Shown one piece after another: positions 1 through 10,559 of a stretch of 64,000 nucleotides of DNA. The stretch is from positions 310,001 to 374,000 of the forward strand of contig JAEILZ010000003.1 in the NCBI GenBank assembly GCA_018873225.1. Reading direction: 5' to 3'. The notes under the pieces were generated by a model. It was given only the letters and a program-made list of their open reading frames with translations, searched no databases and was not told the DNA's origin. The position numbers were made by a program, and so were the translations under genes. The stretch's first letter is position 1; every line of letters begins with the position of its first letter. This DNA is from [Phialemoniopsis] sp. UDSM-2020. Taxonomy: Eukaryota > Ascomycota > Sordariomycetes > Thyridiales > Thyridiaceae.

Positions 1-57
1 AACAGCACAACGTAGACCTTCTCTCTATTGTAAGCAAGTCTGCGCGAACCTGTCGAG

Positions 58-1738
58 ATGGCGCCATCCAAGTCGGACCCCAAGCCCGAGGACATCACCG
101 CCGAGTCTCTGCCGGCCCTGCTCGCCAATGACACCAAGGTCAAGCTCGGCGGCGTCGATGTCGATGGCATGATGCGCGGCAAGCTCGTGTCCAAGAGCAA
201 GTTCCTCTCCATCGCCGCCTCAGGCTTTGGCTTCTGCTCCGTCATCTTTGGCTGGGACATGCACGACATGACATATGTCCGCGAGCTCAAGGTCAGCAAT
301 AAGGAGAATGGCTATCACGACATCCTCGCCATCCCGGACCTGAGCAGCTTCCGACGCATCCCCTGGGAGAATAACGTACCTTTCTTCCTCGTCAGCTTCT
401 ACGACCCAGACACCAAGGAGCCGATATGCGCCTGCCCAAGGGGCCTGCTCAAGACGCAGCTGGAGAAGTTTGAGAAGGGCGGGTACGGCGCCATGGCAGG
501 AGGTATATGAGATCACACCTTGTCATAAGAGTCAATACTGACCGAGTGCGCAACACTGTTTTGTCGCGAAACAGCCGAGTACGAGTTCTACCAGTTCAAG
601 ACCCCAGCCGACTCATCTGCGTCGAACTCCTCCACGACCTCGACAGCCGCCTACCTGCGCGACAACCCGCCGCACTCGCTGCCCTCGCTGACCGAGGGCA
701 TGTTTGGCTACAGTCTCACCCGCCCCGTCCACAACCAGGACTACTACTACGACATCTTTGACGCCTGCGAGAAGTTCCGCTGCAACATCGAAGGGTGGCA
801 CACGGAGAGCGGCCCCGGCGTCTACGAGGCTGCCCTCGAGTTCGGCGAGATCCGCGAGATGGCCGACCGTGCCTCCCTCTTCAAGCTGGCTGTCAAGTCG
901 GTCGCCACCCGCCACGGCGTGACGCCGTGCTTCATGGCCAAGCCCAAGCAGGGGCTCCCCGGAAACAGCGGGCACATGCACGTGTCCATCGTCGACGGCG
1001 ACGGCAAGAACATGCTGGCGCGCGAGGAGCGCGACGACAGCGCGCAGTGGGAGGACATCGCCTACCTGTCGGACATGGGCCGGCACTTCCTCGCCGGCGT
1101 GCTCGAGGGCCTGCCGGACGTGATGCCCCTCGTCGCGCCGACGGTCAACAGCTACAAGCGCCTCGTCGAGAACTTTTGGGCGCCCGTCACCGTGTCCTGG
1201 GGCCTCGAGCACCGCGCCGCCTCGATCCGGCTCATCGCGCCGCCGACGTCCAAGCCGGGCGCCACGCGCTTCGAGGTGCGCGTCCCGGGCGCCGACGCCA
1301 ACCCGCACTTTGTACTGGCGGCCGTCCTGGCGCTGGGCTACCGGGGCATCGAGAAGAAGCTCGAGATCCCGTGCCCGCCCCTGGGCAAGGGGGAGGACGT
1401 GGGCGGCGCGTCGGACGAGGGGGTCCGGCTGGCCAAGAACCTGCGCGAAGCGACGACCCAGTTCATGAGGGAGGGCAGCGTGGCGCGCGAGGTGTTTGGG
1501 GACGATTTTGTTGAGCACTTCGGCGGCACACGGGAGCATGAGATCAGGCTTTGGGAGGAAGCCGTCACGGATTGGTACGTCGGGTCCTCGCGCTTTCGCG
1601 ACACTGAGTTTTCCGATCATTGTCTTTCTTCGATCCCCCGTCCCCTGCTTGTCTCCCTCACCTTTTCTAAAACATTGAAACGATCTAACTTAGCAATTGT
1701 TTCTCAGGGAAATGCGACGATATATCGAAACTGTATGA
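58..1738 (+). CDS. Type I glutamine synthetase-like enzyme (FluG/lengsin-type GS catalytic domain)
   Basis: Predicted ATP-dependent ligase of the glutamine synthetase superfamily, joining glutamate to ammonia or another amine, probably in the cytosol. Three exons in phase: 58-502, 575-1574 and 1708-1738, giving 491 residues. Donors are gtatat and gtacgt, with CTGAC/CTAAC branch sites. The usual GS marks are present: a metal-binding E-x-E in AEYEF (E150, E152), a second pair in TESGPGVYE (E226, E233), the NSGHMHVSI histidine motif, and RFEVRVPGADANPHF (E382, R384). The 31-nt last exon restores the family-typical end WEMRRYIETV; without it the reading frame runs into unrelated residues. All catalytic positions look intact. 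The family includes classical GSI, gamma-glutamyl-amine synthetases and the GS half of FluG. Length fits a stand-alone GS domain without the FluG amidohydrolase half. The exact substrate cannot be told from sequence. Confidence 0.88.
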
Positions 1739-2785
1739 AGAACTGAGACGATCTTTCGGTCCCGAGCAAGTTTTAATGCAGGAGAAAGTTCTAGGGGGGA
1801 GGGGAGGACTAGGAGTCGGACTTGGCACAATGTATTCGCTTTACATGGATACCCGGCATATCACAAGGAGTTGGGACTTTTGCTCGCAGCAGGTTTGTTC
1901 TTTGGTTCAATTTACCTTCAAAGCTTGGGTCGTCCGAGGAATCTAAGTGTGAACCTATCACTTTTGAAACGACGGCTCGCAATCATGTCGACCATGATTC
2001 CTTTGACAAGTTGACATGCTTCGGCCCGTGAAGTGGGACTGACTGATGGTTATTTTGCTGGCAAGGCTGCAGAAGCCGTTCCTGATACTGCACCCTTTCC
2101 CTCTCACTCATGATCAGAATTGAGTTCGATCCTTAAGACGAATGGTATGTCTGCATGACATGTTGCAAAGACTGGTTGCTTCAGATTTCTCATCTTGGTG
2201 AAAATACCTCACGAGGATGATTGCGCGTACAAAACACCACGAAACCTTATGTGAACACGGGTATCTTGACTTCCACTTTCTGCTCTTGAGCAGTTTAATC
2301 CCGCTAGAAATTCTATTGGTTTCAATCAATCTCTTCAGCGTTGGCCCTGACAGGTGGCGGTGCTATTCCCAGGCTCACGGTGAACCCCATGGGACCCTCC
2401 GTGGTTCTTCATGCAGCTCATGGAAAACCCCGACCCAGGTGTTTGAGAAAATGCCTCTACTGCTCCTTGACCTCGAGTCTAAATATGCTAGACTGTCTAA
2501 ATTGGCTGGTCGCAGGTACTAGCCATCTTGATGGTGAGTGTCCTGCACACCAAGAGGCATGAGCAGATTGTCCATGAAGCAGTGGCCGTGCATGATGATG
2601 GGTTTCAAGCCCGGTCCCTGTGTCTCTGGCACCTATCAAGACGCTTGTTGACTCGGGAGCTTATGAGATAGCTACATCGAGCGGTAAGAACCTCATTGTC
2701 AAGTTCCGGGAAATAGACGCGTGCTACAATCCGTTGGGAAGTGATCGGTGCAAGTAGCGTCGAGAAGACTGTCCTGCCAATTTGA

Positions 2786-2795
2786 TATATATAAA
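2786..2795 (+). promoter_or_regulatory. Candidate TATA box of the thaumatin-like gene
   Basis: TATATATAAA lies 207 nt upstream of the start codon of the thaumatin-like gene. It would place transcription start near 2815-2830, so the tandem repeat that follows would be transcribed as 5' leader. Inferred from motif and position only. Confidence 0.5.
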
Positions 2796-2888
2796 GACAC
2801 GAGGTAGTAGCCTGTCCCACGCTCTCTGACGTCTTTCAATCCTATTGCCCTCCATCCGTAAGTAAGCTCATATCCATCCATCGTTCTG

Positions 2889-2990
2889 TCCAAGACACTC
2901 CAAGACTTTTTCCAAGACTTTCTCCAAGACCTTCTCCAAGACCTTCTCCAAGACTTTCTCCGAGATATTCTCAAAATTATTCTCCAACTC
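2889..2990 (+). repeat. 12-bp tandem repeat array in the 5' leader
   Basis: About eight copies of a 12-nt unit of the form TCCAAGACYTTC, tight in the middle (units starting near 2911, 2923, 2935, 2947) and decaying at both ends. It ends 11 nt before the ATG of the thaumatin-like gene. The plus strand is pyrimidine-rich and lacks ATG, so it would not add an upstream start. Copy number probably varies between strains. Confidence 0.85.
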
Positions 2991-3001
2991 GATCACGCAT
3001 C

Positions 3002-3891
3002 ATGCCTCTCTCAAGCACCACCGCCGCCTTGATCATCGCCGCTGCCAGCACCGTCACGGGTGCTGTGATCGAGCATCGAGACGCTCCTAGCGTCACGGCT
3101 GTTCACCCAGTCGATGTTCGTGGCCCCAGTGTCACTCCTCCCGCTCTGCTCGAGCACCGCGACAACGAGGATGAGGCGAACAGGCCGCCCCAGGCCGAGG
3201 CCGATCCCAACTACGCGGAGCCGTACGACTGGCAGCCTGACCAGCCGTTGACCATCACCATCGTCAACCGGTACCACGTGCCCATCAGCACCTCCCATGT
3301 GCACAACTGGGGCTTCCCAGAGCCAATTTACGGGGAGAAGTCGCCCGGTCTGATGCAGCCCAAGGAGACCGATCACTTGATCGTCCCCACGGGCTGGGCT
3401 GGCAACTTTGCCTTTGTCGACGCCCGCTACCAGCCCGGCCCTGACGACTCCCTCATCGAGGCGTCGTACGAGGCCGTCTGGGGTGGCGAGGCCTACGCCG
3501 ACGTCGACGTCTCCTACGTGTAAGCGAATCTCCTTTTGCAACTTACAGCATCGGCGACGAACTGCATGAGCTGACTCCTACCGACAGCAACGGGTTCAGC
3601 CTTCCGGCCGTGTGCAAGTGCGACCGGCAGCTGCACCTCTCCGGCTGCGGCATCAACCTGTGGTCGGAGAATAATTGCGAGGGCTGGAATTGGAACGGCG
3701 CTTGCCCGAACCCGTCCCGTTCGGACCAGACCCGGTCCCTGGGCCGACCCGGCGACTTTTTCCTGCCTTGCCAGGGCCAGGCCTACACTTTCCCCAGCGA
3801 CGACGTCGCCAACAGCTTCGGTCAGTGCCAGCGAGGCCACATTCTGTGCTGCATCGGCGAGGACCGCGCCTGCGAGCAGGAGTGGAGATAA
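3002..3891 (+). CDS. Secreted thaumatin-like protein
   Basis: Two exons, 3002-3519 and 3588-3891 (gtaagc donor, CTGAC branch, gacag acceptor), giving 273 residues. Residues 1-20 form a signal peptide (MPLSSTTAALIIAAASTVTG). About residues 20-75 are a low-complexity, acidic, proline-containing stretch. From LTITIVNRYHVPI on, the chain looks like a thaumatin/PR-5-type beta sandwich: glycine- and tryptophan-rich strands, ADVDVSYVNGFSLP (compare the thaumatin D-x-S-x-V-D-G-F-N-x-P motif) and about ten cysteines clustered in the second exon (CKCDRQLHLSGCG, ENNCEGW, CCIGEDRACEQ). In fungi such proteins are secreted and can bind glucans or act at the host or competitor interface. The function is inferred from fold-level resemblance only. 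The TATA box and repeat-bearing leader point to regulated expression. Confidence 0.68.
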
Positions 3892-4772
3892 GATCTCGAG
3901 ATCGATTCAACACAACCACTCCTGCCATCGTGCATCGTATACGACGCTGCTTTCTCACGGGGATTTTTTGCATCGACTTAGACGGTACCCGGTTCAAATA
4001 GCATCCTCAGGTAGGTTGTTCTTTCCTCTCCTTGGGAATAGTTAGGATTGTTGGAGTTGTGCATTTTCTGGGGCCTTGGTGTTTTTCTGACTGGTTTGCA
4101 AGAAAGATTGTACAAGCATCCAGGTCAGCAAGCATGCCATTTCAGCTGATGTGAGATTGGAATAGCAGGGAAATGGTCTTGGTTGATAGGTTGGACTTGC
4201 ATCCACGGCTTTTATTTTGGGTGATGACATTATTTTCATGTATCTTCGAAATCATGTATCTACGAGCAGGTCTTGTTATTATCAGACCGTAGCAATATTG
4301 GGAGAGGATTGTTATTCAGCACATGCAAATCCAGCCACAGTTGACTGGAGCCACCATCCTGGCGACGTGTCTAATCTCTGCACGCTGACAGGGTGGATAA
4401 GCCCGCCGTCCAATGTTGCCCCACTTTAACTTTTTTCTGCAAAGCTAATCGGTGTCGCGATAAGATTGGGGAAAGGGAAAAAAAGTTTTTGGGAAGGAGA
4501 TTAAGAGCAAAGTGGAGGGGCGCCACCGCGGTTAGCAGGGAAAGATAGTGCCCGAATTGCCCAAGGGACCCGCTGTCAGACCCCCATCGCCGTGAAATTT
4601 ATAGTGCTTTGTCTCGTATTTTCCCCCTCCATTCGTTCCCTCTTCGAAATCTGCAAAAAAAGGGCAAACCCACGCCCGCTCGACTTTTTCTCTTGCGCTG
4701 CACTGTCTGTTGTCGCATCACTCGCCGCGTGGGCTTGCCAGGATACTATTATATCTGCTGTCTCTCTAGAAC
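3892..4772. other. Intergenic: tandem-gene spacer and EF-3-family promoter
   Basis: No gene seen. It contains the 3' flank of the thaumatin-like gene and a pyrimidine-rich promoter proximal to 4773 (from about 4600), typical of highly expressed fungal translation genes. Confidence 0.55.
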
Positions 4773-7700
4773 ATGCCTCATCCTGTCTCGCCGCCCATGC
4801 ATCCCCTCCCCACCATCGTCGCCAAAGCTGGCGAACCCCCACCGATGCCTTCTCAGGCTGACATCTCGGCCATTCTGAACACCGTCTTCACGGCTCCCAC
4901 TTCGAATGCCTCGATCGATGCCTCCTATGGCCTCTGCGAACTGTTCCTGAACAACCCCGCTGTCGGTTTCCGCGGTCTGCAGGCCTACGGTGTCCTCGCC
5001 GAGGTCAAGAAGGCCGCCACCGATAAGAAGAGCGGCCTGCGCCGAGAAAGCGCGCAGAATTTGCTGGGTGCCATCTTTGAGCGCTTCCCTCCCAAGCAGC
5101 CCATCAGCGAGGTCATACTTCTTCTCCAAGATGGCGGCATGGTCGCCTCTGCCCTCGACGCTCTCGCCGACAAGGGCACTGTCGTTCGCGACGCTGCCCA
5201 GTACGGCCTGGACGCACTCTTCGGCCACCTGAGCCCCGAGGGACTTGTCACCGGTCTCCTCCCTGCTCTCGTCGCTTACCTCGAGAAGAGGACCGGCAAA
5301 TGGCAGGGCACCGTCGGCGCACTCAAGCTGATGCAGAAGATGGCTGATAAGGCCAAGCTCGAGATCGGCGGAACAAAGGAGGAGGCTCGCGAGAAGGACA
5401 TCCTGCGCGAGGCCATGGGTACCAAGCTGGCCCGCCTTATCCCCGTTGTGGAGGGCGGCATGCACGATCTCAAGGCCGATGTTGAGAAACAGGCCGTGAT
5501 CACCATGAATTCCATCACTACCCTCCTCTCCAACGACGACGTCGCTCCCCGAATCCCTCTTCTTATCGACACCCTGCAGCACCCTTCGTCCCAGTCCTTG
5601 CAGAAGGCCATCCATGCCCTCTCCCAGACCACTTTCGTCGCCGTCGTCACCTCTCCGGTGCTTGCGCTTCTGACACCCTTCCTCGAACGGTCGCTCAACA
5701 GCCCCAACACCGCTCAGGAGGTCCTGCGACAGACCGTTGTTATCGTCGAGAACTTGACCAAGCTGGTCCACGATCCTATTGAGGCTCGTACTTTCCTGCC
5801 CAACCTGCAGCCCGGTGTTAAGAGCGTCGTCAACCGCGCTTCTCTGCCCGAGGTTCGTGAGCTGGCCACTCGTGCTCTGAACGTCATGGACAAGGCCATG
5901 GCTATGGACAAGGCCAACGTCTACGAGCGTACCATGGGTGACGATATTGCCAAGGTTCTCGACGCTGAGATCCGCAAGAGCGGTGGTCTGGCTGGCGACC
6001 TGGACACTTACAAGGTGCTCAGGCCTTACATCTGCGACATGGTCGCCGAGGACGTCAACCATCGCCACATCACTAGGATCCAGGGCAGGATCTCCCCGTA
6101 CCTGAAGGGGCTCATGCAGAGCCCTTCCGCGCACGATGACGTCGGTGCGGCGGTGCAGCAGTTCTACCTTGATGAGGATCACCGAAAGTACGGAGAGCCC
6201 GAGAAGGAGGATGACGGTGAGGTCGAGATTGTCAATGCCGACTTCTCCTTGGCCTACGGTGGCATGCTTCTTCTGTCGCACACCAACCTGAGACTTCTCA
6301 AGGGTCACCGCTATGGTCTCGTCGGTCGCAATGGTGCAGGAAAGTCCACCTTGATGAAGAGTATTGCTGGTGGCAAGCTTGAGGGATTCCCGCCTCAGGA
6401 TGTGTTGCGGACATGCTACGTCGAACACAACCAGGGTGAGGACGCCGACATTAGCATCCTCGAGTTCGTCTCAAAGGATCCTACCATCGCCAAGGAGGGC
6501 CAGGAGCGCATCATTCAAGTTCTTGAGGAGGTCGGTTTCACCTCGGGTCCTGAGGGCCGTCAGTCACACAAGGTCGGCTCGTTGTCCGGTGGTTGGAAGA
6601 TGAAGTTGGCTTTGGCCCGTGCTATGCTGCAGCGCGCCGATGTGTTGTTGTTGGACGAGCCTACTAACCATCTTGATGTGGCCAACATCAAGTGGCTTGA
6701 GACCTACCTCAAGACTCACACCGACATCACCAGCTTGATCGTCTCCCACGACTCTGGTTTCCTCGACGAGGTCACTACCGACATTTACCACTACGAGCCT
6801 GGCAAGAAGCTTGGCCACTACAAGGGCAACCTCGCTGCCTTTGTTGAAATTAAGCCCGAGGCGAAGAGCTACTACACCCTCTCTGCCAGCCAGGTTCAGT
6901 TCAAGTTCCCGCCCCCAGGAATCTTGACTGGTGTCAAGTCCACGACCCGTGCCATCATCCGTATGACCAACGTCTCATACCAATACCCGAAAGCACCCAA
7001 GCCATCGCTGGCCGATGTGACTTGCCAGCTCTCGCTCTCCTCCCGTGTCGCTGTTATCGGACCCAATGGTGCCGGTAAGTCGACTCTCATCAAGCTCCTG
7101 ACGGGTGAGGTCATCCCCACCGTCGGCAAGGTCGAGAAGCACCCAAATCTGCGTATCGGCTACATCAAGCAGCACGCCCTGGAGCACGTCGAGATGCATC
7201 TCGAGAAGACTCCCAACCAGTATCTGCAGTGGCGCTACGCCCACGGTGACGATCGCGAGGTGCATATGAAGCAGACTCGCATGGTCTCCGATCAGGATCG
7301 TGCTCAGATGGAGAAGTTCATCGAGGTCGGTGAGGGTATGGGCCAGCGCCAGATCGAGGCTCTTGTTGGACGTCAAAAGTACAAGAAGACGTTCCAGTAC
7401 GAAGTGTAAGTTGCAAAATTTTCTACCTCCTAGTGAATGTCACAGTTACTGATACCGAAAACAGAAAGTGGAAGAACATGCTGCCAAAGTTCAACTCTCA
7501 ATTCTCCCGTGAGACTCTCCTTGAGCTCGGTTACGACAAGCTTGTCCAGGAATTCGACGATCACGAGGCATCGCGCGAGGGTCTGGGTTACCGTGAACTC
7601 CAGCCTTCGGTCATCTCGAAGCACTTTGATGATCTCGGTCTCGACCCCGAGATTGCCAACCACAACGAGATTGGCTCCCTGTCCGGTGGCCAGAAGGTCA

Positions 7701-8221
7701 AGGTCGTCATTGCCGGTGCCATGTGGAACAACCCCCACTTGCTGGTGCTCGACGAGCCGACTAACTTCTTGGACCGTGACTCCCTCGGCGGTCTCGCCGT
7801 CGCCATCCGTGACTTCAAGGGCGGTGTGGTCATGATCTCCCACAACGAGGAGTTTGTGGGCGCTCTGGCCGCGGAGCAGTGGCATATCAACGACGGGCGC
7901 ATGACACACAAGGGCCAGGCCGCCATCTCGCTCGACCGATTCGAGGACAGCAGCCGGCCCGGCTCCGGCCTCGCCACGCCCCTCAACGGCATGGCGAGCC
8001 CCGTGCCCAGCAGCAGCGTTGTGTCGAGCGCGGTGCCCAGCGCCGTCAACTCGGGCGCCGAGGACAACTCGGAGATGAAGTTCCGCGCGCGCAAGAAGAA
8101 GAAGAAGACCAAGAAGGAGCTCAAGGAGCAGGAGGTCCGGCGTCGCCTGAGGCACATTGAGTGGCTCAACAGTCCCAAGGGCACGCCCCACCCGACCGAC
8201 ACGGATGATGAGGACAACTAA
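4773..8221 (+). CDS. EF-3-family ABC ATPase, probably New1/Elf1 type
   Basis: Ribosome-associated ABC-F-like ATPase. Two exons, 4773-7405 and 7465-8221 (59-nt intron, gtaagt...acag), giving 1129 residues. Order: HEAT repeats (about 25-350), a four-helix region, ABC1 with Walker A GRNGAGKST at about 518-526, LSGGW signature and LLLDEPTNHLD, then ABC2 with GPNGAGKST near 763, a chromodomain-like insert around the splice site (KKTFQYEVKWKNMLP), LSGGQKVKV and LVLDEPTNFLDRD, and a lysine-rich tail (KKKKKTKKELKEQEVRRR) ending in acidic residues. Classic EF-3 is about 1045-1055 residues. The greater length, the text of the ABC2 region and the C-terminus fit the New1/Elf1 paralogue (translation termination/ribosome recycling; mRNA export factor in S. 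pombe) better, from memory of the family. The start is uncertain: the in-frame ATG at 4846 (MPSQADIS) would give 1105 residues and matches the usual EF-3 N-terminus. Confidence 0.9.
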
Positions 8222-8759
8222 AGAAGGTGCATAGGGGAGGATATAATGATTGGGTTTCAAATGGGTTTTTGTTTCCAGCAGCATAGGCCAGGGCAACATT
8301 GCGTGTTGTCTCTGAGTCGAGCATCATAGATATAGAAGAGGCAAAGACGCATCAAGGGCCTCTCTCTCTCGCAATGGGTACCTCATTCTTGGGCTAGAAA
8401 CGGCGTTTTATATAGATAGGATCACTAAAAGCATTTTCATTTTCACCCTTGAACTTATCGTGAGCCCATACCTAATTGCCATATTCACGAAAGATGAAGT
8501 TGCAAAAACTGAACCTTATTTGCTTTATGCTTGGGTATGATTACAGGCTAGAATTACAATTGAATGTGATAATTTTCCTAACCAGACCTTTCGCTTCATA
8601 TATGGTCTAAATAGCTTGTTCAAAAAGGCCAAACTCCCCGCTCATAAAAATACAGTCTGCTACAGATGAAGATTTGTTTGTTCAATAAAACACAAGCTCG
8701 CTCCATAACATGTCATGTTCATCATTTGAGACGTCGTAATCATTCAACGACAAATCCAC
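8222..8759. other. Convergent intergenic spacer
   Basis: Spacer between two converging genes, AT-richer than its flanks. It holds 3' ends for both strands, including an AATAAA-like hexamer at about 8695-8700. No gene seen. Confidence 0.55.
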
Positions 8760-9390
8760 TTAGATGTCGTGGCCTAGTGATATCAAAAGTCAGTCTGATG
8801 TTCCAAGCACAGGATGAGGAAGATTACTCACGTCCAAGGGCCTTGCCGCGCTTCGACACCTCCTTGGCGTGGAAGGCCTTGATCTTGGCCCGGCGCGCCT
8901 CCTCCTTGGCCTCGAGCTCGAGCTTGCGGACCTGGTCGCGCGCCTCGCGGACCTCGCGGCGCGCGATGTCGAGGGCGCGGTCGGCCTCGCGCTCGGCCGT
9001 CTCGGCGCTCAGGACGCGCTCGCGCGCCTGCACGATGCTCGGGTCCATGTCGCGGTCGCCGTGGCGGTGGAGCAGGCCGCCGCCGCCCGACCTCGAGGTC
9101 GAGCTGATGCTGCTGTGGCCGCTCCGGGCGTCGGTGGAGCGGCGGAAGATGCCTCCGCCTGACGAGGCAGTGGTGGTCTCGCGGGGCGGGCTGACGGAGT
9201 GGCGCGAGTGGTGCGTGCCGCTGGTGCGGGAGAAGCGGCTGCCGGATGTGGTGGCAGGGTGGGCGGCCGGCGGCGGGGAGACCTCGCGCTTGGAACCGAA
9301 GAGGCCGTGGCGCTTGGGCTTCTCCTCGTAGGCGGGCTCTACGTGCACGGGCTGGGCCTCGGGCTCGGAGTGGCGGGAGAAGAGAGGCAT
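8760..9390 (-). CDS. Small basic protein with C-terminal coiled coil (unknown function)
   Basis: Two exons on the minus strand, 9390-8832 and 8773-8760, giving 190 residues. The intron (8774-8831) has a perfect GTGAGT donor, a CTGAC branch site and a CTAG acceptor. The 14-nt last exon changes the end to ALGRHDI. Residues 1-110 are disordered, rich in Ser, His, Pro, Gly and Arg (starting MPLFSRHSEPEAQPVH). About 115-180 form a charged helix with heptad character (AEREADRALDIARREVREAR) predicted to coil. I recognise the general type, small fungal proteins ending in KxLGRHx, but no function is known to me. It has no signal peptide or membrane segment. Its promoter carries a CRE palindrome and a CCAAT box, so stress-responsive bZIP control is possible. 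Confidence 0.75.
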
Positions 9391-10559
9391 GATTGTTGTG
9401 TTTATTTGTGTAAAAGTAAATGCGAGTAAGTGGGTGTAAGTGGATGCTGCTTCGGCTTGGCTGGGCTTGGAAAAGATGGTGATGCTGAGGGAAAGAAAGC
9501 AAAACCCGGAAAGGACGGCAAGCGGGCTTCTATTTGAATGCCACGGGGTCAGCCACACCCTCCCACACAGAGTCTGTCTCTCTGACACCATCCCCACCTG
9601 TATCAATATTTTTCTTGTTGCAAAAACCCTGATTTCCTTGATGATACCCATCGTGCTGATCGGACCCCACTGACGTCAGGCGGGAGGGCAGGCTAAGGCG
9701 GCGGGAGACCCCGCCGGCCAATGGGGCATCGGTGGTGACGCCAGTGGGGACCAGGACCCCTAAGATCCAGCCAATATGCAGGGTCCGCTGGCCTGGACTT
9801 GCGGTCATCAAATTCCACGCATTATGCCATTGTACATGCCGGCCTGGCTGATGATAGCATCACACTGGCAGGGGGGTCTGGAAGAAGAGGTAGGGCAGAG
9901 AGATATGAACACTACTGATGGTTTGTCTCTGTTTTCTTGGCACGTAGCGTGAGCTCGTAGCGTGGTGTTCGAGACGGTGGCCACCACCCACGAGGGGATG
10001 CATTCTTCTTGTACCGGTAAGCTGGCATGGGTGACATCAGATATGTTGGTTTCCTAGAGATATCTTGAGTCGTAAATATCTCGCATTTCACAGCTGGAGG
10101 AATGTATGTGGATGGCTTGAAATGCTGGTGCGCAACGTGCATGTGCAGATGCAGGAACGCACCAAAGAAAGACTCTTGATGATGTCTATCATTCCACAAG
10201 GCCTTCAGTGATGAGAAGTGGTTATTGATGACATGTGACACCATATCTGCGTTCATGAAAATGAAAATCCAATGGAGGTTTTTCGGGGGAAGGAGTAACA
10301 AACAGGCTCAGATGCCCAGCCGAAGGAAGGACAGGACGCTTGGACCACTTGGTTGCTCGCGACAGAAGCGCACCACGTGACCTGCATGGGCAGTCGCGTT
10401 TGCAGCTTTGCAGCTTTTTGGCAGCTGCGCGTGGCTTGAGCTAGGTAGAGAGCTGTTTCCTCCAGCTATCCAGGGCAGCCTTGAGCTTTGCATCACCACA
10501 ACATCAGGCCCAATCTTCGTCACCTACCACCGATTGAACAGCGATATAACTTCGCCACC
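9391..10559. other. Divergent intergenic region with promoters
   Basis: Separates the small coiled-coil gene (minus) from the RNPS1-like gene (plus). No gene seen. It holds a CRE palindrome (9671-9678), a GC-rich hairpin (7-bp arms 9699-9705 and 9710-9716, loop of four) and a CCAAT at 9718-9722, all 280-330 nt upstream of the minus-strand start. Confidence 0.6.
9671..9678. promoter_or_regulatory. CRE palindrome (bZIP/Atf1-type site)
   Basis: TGACGTCA, the palindromic site bound by Atf1/AtfA-class bZIP factors, 281 nt upstream of the small coiled-coil gene start at 9390. A single copy with CCAAT nearby. Function is inferred. Confidence 0.45.

Larger units (their letters stand above)
1739..3001. 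other. Intergenic: GS-like 3' flank and thaumatin-like promoter
   Basis: No supportable gene. It holds the 3' flank of the GS-like gene and the promoter and leader of the thaumatin-like gene (TATA box and tandem repeat listed separately). Short open frames at 2217-2562 have no recognisable domain and no splice-consistent extension. Confidence 0.6.

Noticed and set aside
613..1620. 335-codon antisense frame over the GS-like gene
   Set aside because: Shadow of a GC-rich coding sequence; Arg/Ala/Val/Gly-rich without domains.
2217..2562. Overlapping short frames upstream of the thaumatin-like gene, possibly a pseudogene
   Set aside because: Text looks mildly protein-like in two frames but no family is recognisable and no splicing joins them.
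4749..6428. 559-codon open frame antisense to the EF-3-family gene
   Set aside because: It mirrors the strong C/G third-position codon bias of the sense gene, has no domain, and the sense strand is unmistakably coding.
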